The position numbers and the translations under genes are program-made. This document shows, one piece after another, positions 23,501 to 40,876 of a stretch of DNA of 64,000 nucleotides (the first letter of the stretch is position 1; each line of letters starts with the position of its first letter). This DNA comes from Globodera rostochiensis (Eukaryota > Nematoda > Chromadorea > Rhabditida > Heteroderidae). The DNA is taken from positions 2,940,295 to 3,004,294 of the forward strand of contig JAEVLN010000002.1 in the NCBI GenBank assembly GCA_018350325.1. The letters run 5' to 3'. The notes below the pieces were generated by a model, which did not search any database, was not told where the DNA came from, and saw only the letters and a program-made list of their open reading frames with translations.

Positions 23501-25878
23501 GGTTGGGGGGTTGGGGACGACTCTCGGGATTGTAGGTCGGGGACCAATAATTTAAAGCGTTGTCTTTCAATGCACAATGTTCCTTCAGTGTGTTGCGGTG
23601 TTTTTGCTGAGAGGCCAATTCCAAAAAAAAACGTTGGAATTTTCTACTACGAACTGAAAATCTTACAGAATAAAGGGTAATTATAAAATAACAATTTAAT
23701 TATTTTTTAACCGTTTGCATTATATTTAAAAGCTCGGTTGGCATTGGACTCGCGTCTAAACAAATGCCAGTTGAGGGATATTCTGCCGTTTGCAAAGGCG
23801 CTTACGCATACTTAGCATGGCTTGTCGTTCCCGGCGATGTTGTTGGATACGGCCTCAATTTGGGAACTCGCCAAGTCATTTACACGAGGAATGGAGCGCG
23901 TTTGGGTGAGAAAAAGTTTCGATTTTTAAAAAGGTACTGCGCATTTAGGCCAAACCAACCAATAAGGCTTCCGGGTGAATCTTTGCTCAGTTTTTGTGCA
24001 GAGGGTGGGGGATTAAAAGAGTGTTTACGGTATGCGACATTTCATATACTACGCAAAAAAACGAGTTTCATATACTAAACCAAAATACGACACTTCATAT
24101 TAGAGATCGGACTTGGAGATCGATCGAGATTTCGATCGAGAATCTCGATAAATCTCGTATCTCGAAAAATTAAATGAGATTTTTTTTCAATATTTTTGTT
24201 GATGTGAATTGCTAGAGATAATATTTGTGGGAAGATCACTTTGATAATTAGATAATCAATGGGTCAACATAATTTCCACGGGCTTTTTTCACGGGAATCC
24301 CGCGGGAAAGGGGGGGGGGGGGTCGGCGGTGCCGATAGGCGCCGCCGAGAAAATTTTGAATTTTTGACTCAATTTGTAACCAAAATTAAAAAATAACGGT
24401 TGAAGGTTGGGAATCGGACCGGGAATTCCGTACTTTTCCAGCGGGAATCCTGTTCCCGTCGATATAGTACCCCTTGAACTTTATCACCATGCAAATTTTC
24501 AGCCAAATCGAAACACACAGTCCCAAGATTATATAATTCCCACATCCGTTCAATACAGCAGAAGTTACTATAGATAGGTAGATGAAAATTTGATATATTT
24601 CTGAATTGCCATCAAAAATATTTTAAAAAATTGAAAGAAATTGTTTCATAGTCATATGTAGATGATCATGGGAAGTGGTCAAAAAGTCATTTGCACAATA
24701 GCAATCCAATCCCTAACCTGAGCACCCACACCATTCACCAATACACCACAACTACACATTGATCAATAAAATAAGTCCAGTCATTAGGGGTAACAAAACC
24801 GATCAAATATTTTTCGATCGAGATTCTCGATAAATCTCGAATCCCGAAAAATCTCGGTAGTGCCAAAATTTTTCGATCGAGATTTCGATCGAGAATCTCA
24901 AAAAAATCTCGACGAGATTTACCGAGATTTCGATCGAGAATCTCGATCGGTCCGATTTCGACTTCATATACGCGCTCCGGATCCATCCAAATGCTTTCAG
25001 TTTTAACTCACTGTGGCGAGATGCACAAAATATTGAAGGTAAACAAGAAATACAAGCCATTTGAACCCGATTATTATTTTTTGTTTTGATAAAAATATGA
25101 GTACTGTTTCTAAATGACCCTTGCCGACATAATAATCATGAAATGTCATATTTTGTGTTAGTATATAAATGCCATTTTTTGCTTTATAGATGGCCAAGGG
25201 GGGGGGCAGACCCCCCCCCCCCCATCGCCGCACTCGGGCACTCCCCACTAACAACTTCGCTCCAAAATTTTGAAAAAGAAAATTGTTTCTTAGCGTAGGC
25301 AAAATAAAGAGAGAAATAACATCGCAAATGTAATTTTTGGACCAATTTTTCTTAACAAATCGAGTCAAAAACCCCAAAAAACTTTCCCGGCGACGCCTTC
25401 GGCGCCGTCGGACCTCTCCCTTCTTAAAAAGCTTGATTTTGGTCGCAAATCTGTTAACAAATTGAGTCTAAAATTCAAAATTTTTCTCGGCGGTGCCTAT
25501 CGGCACCGCCGACCCACCCGCCCCTCGCCTGAAAAGTAGTTGGGAAAAATCGCGCGAAAAAAACATGGGGCGCTCAGTTGGCCTGCCATTTGAGCGCCGG
25601 CGCTCTAATGTCAACTTCGCAGCGCTCGAGCCGACCCCCCCCCCTTGGCCATCTATGTTTTGTTTAGTATATGAAATGTCGCGTATATGAAATGTCGGCG
25701 CCCCAATTTCTCATTTATTTTTGCCAAATTTTATTTATTTGATGCAGATACAAAAGATGTGCTGCCCTCCCATTCGGCTTCCGATTTGTTTCCATACGCT
25801 TTGTTGCCATCCTTTGGTGACAAAGTTGAAGCCAACTTTGGACCGAACTTCTTATTCAACATTGCCGATGGCATTTGA
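17538..25878 (+). CDS. SPRY (RanBPM-like) coiled-coil protein, possibly decayed
   Basis: Exons are 17538-17711, 17817-17966, 22271-22520, 23307-23414, 23590-23676, 23733-23905 and 25748-25878. Exons 1-3 encode an acidic leader and a coiled coil rich in Gln/Glu ([35 protein letters not shown]). This N-terminus is typical of non-secreted SPRY proteins of cyst nematodes; there is no signal peptide. The SPRY domain follows: [89 protein letters not shown]. Defects are visible. Exon 5 needs one extra base at an A9 run (about 23624-23632) to keep frame, and about 20 residues are missing before GDVVG. Introns 2 and 6 are 4.3 and 1.8 kb and full of foldback elements. Exon 3 could instead read on to a stop at 22591. 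Possible partners are not inferable. Confidence 0.66.
18213..19056. mobile_element. Foldback transposon with ACATTTGCGG arms and 9-bp target duplication
   Basis: The left arm (about 18222-18540) and right arm (about 18885-19045) consist of short tandem words such as GACATTTGCGGTCC and GCGGCGCAGACATTTGCGG, in inverted orientation. The direct repeat CACTCATAA flanks the element at 18213-18221 and 19048-19056. A 9-bp duplication with long inverted arms fits Mutator-like elements. The interior has no transposase. It sits in intron 2 of the SPRY gene. Confidence 0.82.
19530..20319. mobile_element. Foldback transposon with AACTCGTTCCC arms and 9-bp target duplication
   Basis: The left arm, about 19548-19678, is a tandem array of AACTCGTTCCCCTTTACCC-like words. 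The right arm, about 20219-20303, carries the inverse (GGGAACGAGTTGGG). GTTAAACAT flanks the element as a perfect 9-bp direct repeat at 19530-19538 and 20311-20319. The interior has no coding domain that I recognise. It lies in the same SPRY intron as the previous foldback. Confidence 0.82.
20790..22080. mobile_element. Large palindrome with Tc1/mariner-like ends
   Basis: Two arms of about 570-580 bp (about 20795-21355 and 21490-22077) are nearly identical inverted copies around a central spacer of about 130 bp. The same 80-residue open frame appears on both strands, starting at 21105 (+) and at 21751 (-). The right end is GCCCATATACTTATGTCCGA followed by TACTGTA. The left end begins TACAGTATCG and lacks about 20 bp of the terminal motif. 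The TA flanks fit a Tc1/mariner-type target site. No transposase is seen. Confidence 0.8.
22655..23170 (+). CDS. CBP/p300-type TAZ1 zinc finger exons
   Basis: Two exons, 22655-22824 and 22925-23170, encode a complete TAZ1 domain, the protein-binding zinc module of CBP/p300 coactivators. Exon 1 has a Gln-rich leader, then [20 protein letters not shown]. Exon 2 gives [24 protein letters not shown] and [14 protein letters not shown]. All 12 expected zinc ligands (three HCCC sets) are present. No KIX, bromo or HAT domain follows. The exons lie on the same strand between SPRY exons 3 and 4, and the 5' phase fits the donor of SPRY exon 3. No good phase-1 donor joins them to SPRY exon 4, so they may be an alternative ending, a trapped fragment of a duplicated cbp-1-like gene, or a separate short gene. 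Confidence 0.7.
23456..23550. repeat. CCCCGACC/GGTCGGGG repeat in SPRY intron
   Basis: This stretch mixes CTCCCCGACCCCTCGGGGGT and GGTCGGGGGTACTCTCGAGG words, so that it can fold on itself. It lies in the intron between SPRY exons 4 and 5. Similar G-rich palindromic wording occurs at 16915-16995. Confidence 0.5.
24037..25695. mobile_element. Foldback with GACATTTCATATACT ends, carrying a nested element
   Basis: Left tips GCGACATTTCATATACTACG (about 24036-24075) face inverted tips AGTATATGAAATGTCGCG and a second copy (about 25667-25694). Inside lies another foldback, about 25188-25658, with AGATGGCCAAGGGGGG ends. There are also two GATCGAGATTTCGATCGAGA palindromic blocks (24115-24180, 24810-24960) and poly(G)-linked GCCGATAGGCGCC units near 24309-24354 and 25390-25512. 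The element fills the last intron of the SPRY gene (23906-25747). Confidence 0.72.
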
Positions 25879-27166
25879 AATTGGAAGAAATTTGTTGCTG
25901 AAGGCTAAGCCGATCCATTTTGTTATCATTAGTAGAGTCCGGACCAAAACCCAAAACCAAAACATTTTTGGGTTGTTTTGTACAAAATTTTTTACCAATA
26001 TCAAAATCCTTGGAACAGGAAAACACTGGTGTCTTCTAGTTGAATTTACACCCCTAAAGATGACATCATTGAGTGACAATTTTAATCTTTTTAACAGGAA
26101 TTCCCCCATAGATTGATGGCTTAGTGGTTTGTCTTTTCGGTTGCTCTTATCTTATGTGTTGGGGTTCAAACCCGCTTGAGTGCAAGCAGCTATTTATTGT
26201 TTTTCCTTATTCACATGCGCTACCCCGCATTAATACAAATTTTTGAATAAATTTTTAATATTTTTACACAAGCATTGAATATAATTTTATTTAAAAAAAT
26301 CGTAAATTTAGGCTTTTTGTCATGTTTTACTAAAAACTTTTAGGTTTTGTACAAATTTTGGGTTTTGCCAGACCAAAAAAAAACCAAAATAAACCCAATA
26401 TTATTGACCAAATTTTGTTTGGGTCCAACATTCCGGTCTCTAATCATTAGGGCCCGGATTTTTATGTTATAACATATTTTTTTCGTGGATTCCTTACCAT
26501 GAGAGAAGCCCAAAAATAGTATTTGTTTTGAAAAATTTTTGTATTAGGGCGACTTTTTAGCACACTTAAAACATATTTTGGGGCTATTTTTTAGCACATA
26601 TTCACTAACATATTTTAAGCTTTTTCAGAATTTTAGCACATATTTCGCCATTTTTCAAAAATTCATTAATAAAAATGCAATAAAAACGAAAAATACACCC
26701 CTGAGAATCCGACTTTATCAAAATTTTCAAAAAATGCACCCATAAAATTGACTTTTTCACAACTAAAAATTTTGCCACCAAAAAATGAAAATTTTTAAAA
26801 TTCCATATTTTTAAAAAAATTTTCTGAAATGCCTTTAATTTGCATATAAAAATTTTTATTTTTATTTTTACTTCAATTAAGACCATTTCTTGAAAGTTGA
26901 TTAAATTTTTGAAAATTTTCTGCATAAACTGACTAGATTTTGTCTATTTTTGGCACATATTTTAGCACATATTTTGGCATTTTTTGGGTTTTTAATACAT
27001 ATTTTAGCATTTTTAAGCACATAAAAACATATATATTCTGGGTTTTTTAAATGCAAAATATGGATTTAAAATATTGAATTTCTTCAAGAAAATTTTCGGA
27101 TCTCTTTGAAGCAAAAAGTTTTGTTATTTAGGATACAAGAAACGCATTTACATTACTTAATTCGAT
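25879..27166. other. Intergenic repeats after the SPRY gene
   Basis: No gene is seen. It contains a hAT-like element with 8-bp flanks (25924-26450, listed separately) and an AGGGCCCGGATTTTTA motif near 26448. From about 26540 to 27030 it is a degenerate run of TTTTAGCACATATT words that looks like slippage-expanded AT-rich DNA. Confidence 0.5.
25924..26450. mobile_element. Non-autonomous hAT-like element with internal tRNA-like promoter
   Basis: ATCATTAG occurs at 25924-25931 and 26443-26450 as a perfect 8-bp direct repeat. Between them, TAGAGTCCGGACC and, inverted, GGTCTCTA mark the ends. CAAAACCCAAAACCAAAACA-type arms face each other. Eight-bp duplications fit the hAT superfamily. Inside lie a polymerase III A box TGGCTTAGTGG (26117-26127) and B box GGTTCAAACCC (26163-26173), suggesting a tRNA-derived SINE inside the element. 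Confidence 0.68.
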
Positions 27167-29128
27167 TCATTTGAAACTTTTGTTAAATGGCTTCTTCCGG
27201 TAGTACTTGTTGTGCCATGTATAGTGACTATTCAAACCACTCTTTGTTTCTAACAGAAATTTGAATAGGTACTTTTCACATGGAAAAACTTACTGCAAAC
27301 TTTGTCGCAGTTGCTCAATTGGCAAGGGAACTGAGGAGGCGGCGGACGCACGTAACGGGGCGGACGCTGAAAGATGAACGGTAAAATTCGCTTTGTACGA
27401 CAAAATCAAAAATTTAAAAAAATCAAACAACACACATATTGGCCAGGATGTGGCTTCTGCATGCGTTGTTGTTGCTGACCCGCAATGAACATCTGTTGTT
27501 GCACTTGTTGGAAATGTTGGTGTGGTTGCGCAGTTTGGCCTCCAGGCAGTCCCTGAATTTGTTGCCCACAAGTAGCTGCTGCTGCAGCATAAGACTTCAT
27601 CTGCGGTCGGCCGTAACCGCCAAAGTGCGACTGCTGTGCGGTCGGCCGTAACCGCCAAAGTGCGACTGCTGTTGCAACATCTGTTGTTGCACTTGTTGAA
27701 AATGTTGGTGTGGTTGCGCAGTTTGGCCTCCAGGCAGTCCCTGAATTTGTTGCCCACAAGTAGCTGCTGCTGCAGCATAAGACTTCATCTGCGGTCGGCC
27801 GTAACCGCCAAAGTGCGACTGCTGTTGCAACATCTGTTGTTGCACTTGTTGGAAATGTTGTGGTTGCTTTTCAGCTTCGTTCGCCTTCTTCATCAACTCA
27901 GCAAGGGTCGGATAAATCTAAAAACACCTTAATTAATAAATAGGTACTCTTTTTTACTGATTTCTTAGTCGAAAACCATTTTAAAAATTTCAAATGATCA
28001 AAATAATGTATGTTTTCTAGGGTAAAAAAATGCGTGGAACATCCGAGCTCAGATTTTGAGAATGTCAAATTTTTGGGTTCATGCATAAATTATTTACACG
28101 TGTCTGAAATTTCGAAAATTGTTCGATTCGGGATTATTGACATTCACAAAATCCGAGATCGGATTCGTGTTCTGCGCTTATTTTTACCATAGAAAATATG
28201 CTTTCACATGAATCACCTGCACAAACTCTTCCGTCAAATCACTTTCCAATGTAGCGGCGGATGTCAAATTCTAAAATTGGTGCTTAAAAACTTAACAAAA
28301 AATGCATTAAACAAAAAGCGATTCCTTATTTTATAGTTGGCCGAAAAATCTCTTATGTTAGCCGCCCACCTCTTCATCTTCTGCTCGCATGTCATGTGCC
28401 ACACGGTCAGCATTAACGTTGTGTCCCAAAGGTTCAACTCTGTCTCCGTGCCGTTGCTGAACACACTGACGTGAAGTACTGTGGAGCTTAAAATAAAATT
28501 TTTTAGTGAATTGCAAACAATTTTTTTTCAAAAGTCGGGTCTCGAAGCGAGAAATTTCTGGTTTTTTTGAGTCTCGATCTCGAGTGGGGTAATTTCTCGG
28601 TCTCGACTCCGGTAAATTTTAAGTCTCGAACGAACACTAAAATAAATTTGGTTTGAATTCACTAAACCTTCACAGCAATAGTACCATTTTATGGGGGACA
28701 AAGCGGAGAGCGTTCATGAATTCTCTGGAGTTAACCAGTCCGTCGCCGTTGTCAAACTCGTCCGCCACCCGGGCCATCTCAAGTTCCGTTGTCGAAAATT
28801 TGGATGCAACAATTTCGTCGATGAACAATTTGCGCGGAACCATTCCGCTGTCGAATTTGTCGATGCGTCGGAACAGGCCAGATAGCGACCTCTTCTTATT
28901 CCAGACCAAATAGCGCTCTCTCCACTCGTCAAAGCTGAAGTCTTTTGGGCGTGCCGGTTCCTGGCAAATAAAATCCGCAATTTTACCCCAAAAATGCCGA
29001 AATTTAAATTTCCCTTTCTCCCCAACGACCTCTTTGTTCAATGTGTCACTTTCTCGCCGGGAGCGTTTTTTGTCAACAGTTCCAGGTGAAGTGACCGCGT
29101 CCGCGTCCGTCAAACTTCTCCTAACCAT
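27167..29128 (-). CDS. Chimeric protein: spectraplakin-like EF-hand, Gln-rich repeats, C2H2 finger
   Basis: The ATG is at 29128 and the stop at 27167. Exon 1 (29128 to about 28690) encodes a region very close to the EF-hand pair of spectraplakins (FDEWRERYLVWN, LFRRIDK, FIDEIVASKF). Both Ca-binding loops are imperfect: the first lacks the final Glu and the second is one residue short. Exons 28486-28370 and 28270-28217 are phase 0 throughout. Exon 27917-27436 encodes QQVQQQMLQQQ and SHFGGYGRPQMKSYAAAAA repeats. The last exons give FPCQLSNCDKVC and LNSHYTWH, a C-x4-C-x12-H-x3-H finger. Within the Gln-rich exon a 35-bp direct duplication (about 27619-27653) shifts the frame; without it the exon is in phase. 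It could be an assembly error, a polymorphism or a disabled gene. The function is unknown; it could act in the nucleus. Confidence 0.62.
27480..27860. repeat. Tandem duplication in Gln-rich exon
   Basis: The word CATCTGTTGTTGCACTTGTT starts at about 27490, 27678 and 27831, so the periods are 188 and 153 bp. The 35-bp excess is an extra copy of the segment containing CGGTCGGCCGTAACCGCCAA. A period of 153 keeps frame and 188 does not. Confidence 0.8.
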
Positions 29129-30101
29129 TATTGAAACAATAAATTTATAGCAACACCACCCTCCCCCCGCTGTATTTATTTACATATTTTGTTCTCTCTA
29201 ACCACAGGCTAGGCCCCCTGGCTACGCCTTGGTTGCAAATCGGCCCAAAAACAAATTGGTTTGGCGAAACGGTAGATGCCTGAGGCAAGAGAGCCCGGAC
29301 TGGATCTCCGGTTCAATCGGGCCGGGATATTTTCCGGTATGTATTGGATTATCTGGGTTGGTGGTGTAGTGGTAGGGGCCGGGACCGTTTTGGGTTGGGG
29401 TTCGTACCCTGATTATGTAGATGCTTTTTTACGACTTTCGATGAGTATCTATGGTGGACTAAACAATTTCTAAAAACATTGTTTTTTACTGTCAAATGGT
29501 AATAAATTCTTTGTATTAAAAATGTCGTAAGCTGGAAAGTGGTTTGCTTCCAAGAAAACTCGTTATAATCCTGATCCGGGAGCCAATTCATTTATGTGTA
29601 AAATAAAACATCAAAGAAATCATCATTTCAAAGCGAACTCGAGGCAGAATGAATGGTTAATCAACAAAAGTTAATAACAATGCAGGAAGAATTCGGGTTC
29701 AGAAATGTTTTTCCTGAAAATTTTTAAATAGCATTTTTAGATCAAACAGAATCAAGTGAAATGGATTTGTTTATTAGGTTCAAAACCCGTATTCTCCCCT
29801 CAAGTGTAATTCCTGAAGAAAACAATAGATGAAAACGAAGATTTTTGTGATCAGAGTGTTGTGTGTGTTTAATGTGCCAACAGACAAAATGCCAAGTCAA
29901 ACAATTGGAGTGAAATAAAGTCAAATGTTCAAAAAATGAGGAAATTCAAATTTGAAAAATGCAAACGCTGAGCAAATTCATTTGTATTGAGCAAAAACAG
30001 TCAAATTGGTGTCCTTCAGCAACGACGGGGGCGCCTTAAAGAAGCGCCTGTTTCATCAGTGTTATGCAAATTGAAGGAATGATCCAAAAAATTAATTTCT
30101 T
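29129..30101. other. Intergenic stretch with a tRNA-like SINE candidate
   Basis: No gene is seen. A polymerase III-type A box TGGTGTAGTGG (29362-29372) and B box GGTTCGTACCC (29399-29409) indicate a tRNA-derived element, too degenerate for a working tRNA. A GGCTAGGCCCCCTGGCTACG fragment near 29207-29226 resembles the ends of the elements at 34451 and 42168. Confidence 0.5.
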
Positions 30102-31867
30102 TTAAAAAAGCGCATTTTTTTCTCCTCCCCGACTCGCCTTGTCACTTTCGCCCATGCGCACGAACGGTTTGTGCAAGTAGCGCTGCGAGTTCGGGTACAA
30201 ATCCCGCGACAGATGCATTTGGCGCCAGCAAGGCTCGCAATAATACTGCAAAAAATTGTGAATGGAATTATTGGGAAATAGGAAATAAACGAATGCAAAA
30301 GGTTATTTGCCTGATCATAACATTTTAAAAAAAAAGTTTTCTTAGTGTGTTTTTAGGAGAACACATCAAAAACATTAAAGAATGCCTGAAGGCAGCTGAC
30401 ATTGCCGCAATAGTAAACGGCATTCTGACCGCCACACATTTTCCCCTCGCATTGGTCACACGGCTGGTCCGCCAACGTGTACGGCTTCAGCTCCACCTCA
30501 AAAGGAAATTTTAAAAAATAGCAATCATTCCAACTCTTCTGACGGAGCAGGACACCATTTTCGAAAAAAAAACCACAAACTTTTGAGCTTTCATTCATCA
30601 CCGAAAATGTTTTTTGTTGATAATAGTTGCCTCGTTCAATTATTATTTAAGCCTAAATTTGTAGTTTTACGCGTTTCACGCCTCCGTCCCCGTCTGGAAT
30701 GTTGACGAACTGCTTCGCCATCGCCTTGACAAATGAGGCGTATCTGTCGAAGCATATGCGTGCCGCCCCCTTCGGGTAACACAACTCCGAGTCCACGTCG
30801 ATGCCGACGTGGAGAATGCCTCCGCCGATGAGGGAGACCAAAACTTGGAAAAGGTCAACTTAATAAATAAAATATAACAAATTGTTTAGGCCACCGTTAC
30901 CCGCTCTGGTAGGACGTGGAAGCCCACCGATAAATACCTGACAAACATTTGTGTATTGAATGAACACGGCCAATTTTTATTTAAAAACTCACAATCCATC
31001 GAGCATTAACAGACAATTCCGGTCGGAGTGTGTGGATAGCATCCGAATGACGCCAAGGACGTATCTTAATTGGAATAAATTTAAACAAATTTTCAATTTT
31101 GAAGTTTGTTATAAATTGTAAATATTTAGGATTTTTGCCGATTGTTTTTGAATGCTTTAACCCTCGACCTGTACGGCTTTGTTGTGCACCGTTTGGCTGG
31201 AAAACGAAAAGAAGTAACGACGCGTCATCTCTCCGGGAATTGTCACTTCACGACGGCATTTGCTCAGCAAAAGACCAACCGAACGCGCGTCCGCGAAGAC
31301 AATGAAAGCGTAGCCCGGACCCGCCGGTTTGCCGTCCAACGCTGAACCCATAAATATCAAACAATTATTATTAAACATTTATGTTTAAATGCATTTGTTT
31401 AAAAAGTTATTCGTTCGTTCTTCAATCATTTTACAAAAATGCAAAAGACTCGCTCTTTTTCCCTTGGTTCACGCGTTTCGTTGGCCACTGAACTTGCAAT
31501 TCGCCGAACCTTAAAAACGCAATTCAATGTGAGAATTTTTTAAAGGCAAGAAACGATAATAAAAATTGAAAAATCCAACGGACTGTCGAAAAGCGCGCAA
31601 AAGTTCCTCTTCCGTTTCTTCAGTGATGTCCAGCGGCAGTCCGCCCACAAAAACTTTGCGCGAAAATATTTCCCCGCCGTTATTCGTCAACGCTGTCGTC
31701 CTGAACAGACCGTTACTGCTGGTGATGCTGCCATTGTTGGCACTGCTGAGGTTGAACAAACGATGGGGATGATGAAGAAGATGACTGTTGCTGCTGCCGC
31801 TGCCGCCGCCTCCATCGGAGGAAGAGTTTACCGCAAAATTTTTGAGAAAGAATGGGAATGATGTCAT
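30102..31867 (-). CDS. cpb: Cytoplasmic polyadenylation element-binding protein (CPEB)
   Basis: CPEBs bind U-rich elements in mRNA 3' UTRs and control poly(A) length and translation, notably in the germ line. The first visible exon (ATG at 31867) has a short Ser/Gly-rich leader, then RRM1 (FSRKVFVGGLPLDITEE). Later exons give GYAFIVFADARSV, then VFIGGLPRPTRA opening RRM2, and GGILHVGIDVDSELCYPKGA. The C-terminal zinc module (ZZ) follows: DQPCDQCEGKMCGG, YYCGNVSCLQ, YYCEPCWRQMH. Phases checked at the joints agree. The stop is at 30102. The leader before RRM1 is only about 75 residues, shorter than most CPEBs. An acceptor (ACAG) just upstream of the ATG suggests either trans-splicing or a missed 5' exon. 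The gene symbol is given at family level only (C. elegans cpb-1/2/3, fog-1). Confidence 0.88.
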
Positions 31868-33230
31868 TTCTGCCAAGCTTTTGGCTGTAAAATTTGTTAA
31901 TTCATGTTACATAGTTTAGAACTGGCCGAGATTTTAAAAGGGAGTTTCGCAAATCCCCGGTTACGCCTTCCGAAGTATGGACTAAAGTTTTTTGTAATCC
32001 CAAAAAAACACCACGTCTTAAACATTTTGCACTCAATTTCAAGCGGAAATCCCGAACTCAAACAGAATCAAACTCCCGAAAAGTTGTAAATTAAAGCTTG
32101 CAATTCTGTCACAAAACTACAGGATTTGGTCCAATCCATTTCTCATACGTATTTTAAAAACTGATCCCACAAAAATCCAGCAAAAACTACATAATTTTCA
32201 GTTATTTTTTTCTGCTTTAAACATTTCTTAGGAAAGTGGGAAGAAGGAAGTGAGGAGTTTTCTAAGGAATTAGACAAACGGATTGCAGAATAATTGTGGT
32301 GGCTTTGACTATTGAATTGTATACAGCTTAATACACCTAGTATATGTAATTCGCAGTTAACATTTTGAAATTTTCCGGACTTCCGGGCATTTTTGGATCC
32401 GAAATTCTGGACATTTTTATTAAATTTATTGCAGTGAACCGATGTACCACCTACTAACTAAATGTGTCTTAAATCGGCGGCGATCATTTCAGTGCCCACA
32501 CTTCAGTGCCGCACACTTCAGTGCCCACACTTCAGTGCCGGACACTTCAGTGCCAGCAATTAAAAGGCTATAACTTTCTTTAAACTCAACCAAATCAAAC
32601 AATCAAGATGTCATTGAAAAGCTCTAAGCTTTTAAAAGCTATTGTTAAGCCAACGCTAGTCAATTAGAAAATTCGTAAAAAAGTTATTGCAATAAAACTG
32701 ATGAAAAGCCCTGATTTTGGGTGTTTTTCACGTTGAACTTCTTAAAAACGATTGAACCGCCTTGGCTTTTTTTTTTGTACGATTCTTCTCATTTAGAGCT
32801 TTCCAATGACATCTTGATTGTATGATTTCGTTGAGTTTAAAAAAAGTTATAGCCTTTTTAAGTGCTGGCACTGAAGTGTCCGGCACTGAAGTGTGGGCAC
32901 TGAAGTGATGCGTACCCGTCTTAAATGTATAATAAAGAAAAACTCGGTGGGAAATTGGCGGTCCCTTTTTTCCGTTGTTATCCTCCAGCTTTTAAATAAA
33001 AGTCGATATCTTTTTATAACCAGCGGGAAAAATGAAAAACAACGGTTAAATCAGCGACGACTGTCATCTTCTGTTAAGATTCTAATTTAGTCTATTTAAA
33101 CATAAGATTTTTGATGACAGTCGTAAAATAAGTTTATAATTCATAATCAAATTGACAAAACGGGCAATTGGCAAGCTATCTTGAGATGAAGAAAAAAACA
33201 ATCATTTAATGAGAAAAATTAATCAATGTG
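31868..33230. other. Intergenic stretch with a foldback element
   Basis: Between the two minus-strand genes there is AT-rich DNA and the foldback at 32466-32926 (listed separately). A plus-strand frame at 31904-32089 has no similarity that I recognise. Confidence 0.45.
32466..32926. mobile_element. Foldback transposon with CACTTCAGTGCC arms and 9-bp target duplication
   Basis: The left end has tandem CACTTCAGTGCC words (about 32488-32555), followed by unique arm sequence AAAAGGCTATAACTTTCTTT. The right end (about 32850-32908) carries the inverse (GGCACTGAAGTG). The direct repeat GTCTTAAAT occurs at 32466-32474 and 32918-32926. This is the third foldback in the window with a 9-bp flanking repeat. 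No coding capacity. Confidence 0.8.
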
Positions 33231-40621
<7,391 letters not shown>

Positions 40622-40867
40622 AACGGACCCCTAAAGTGGGCTAAAATCGGTAGTCTTTAAAAGTGTCTGCCTCCTGAATTTAAAATTTAAAATTAAATTT
40701 TCAGCTATTTAATTTATAGGTGACATCCTATCCCATATTAAACAAAATGCCAAATAAATAATTTCCTGCTCTTTTTTCGGTTTCGGTTAGGTTTCGGTGT
40801 TCCGGTGCTCGTAAGCCGTAATTGCCGTTCTTTCTCGTTAAGACAGGCTGATGGTGTTATAATTCTT

Positions 40868-40876
40868 TTTTAGAAA
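40868..40876 (+). promoter_or_regulatory. Probable trans-splice acceptor
   Basis: TTTTTTAG ends at 40873, three bases before the ATG of the RRP6-like gene at 40877. A pyrimidine tract plus AG this close to the start codon, with no upstream exon visible, is the usual arrangement for spliced-leader addition in nematodes. Confidence 0.45.

Noticed and set aside
28653..28913. Plus-strand frames across the EF-hand exon
   Set aside because: They are antisense to the minus-strand spectraplakin-like exon, which has clear family similarity.
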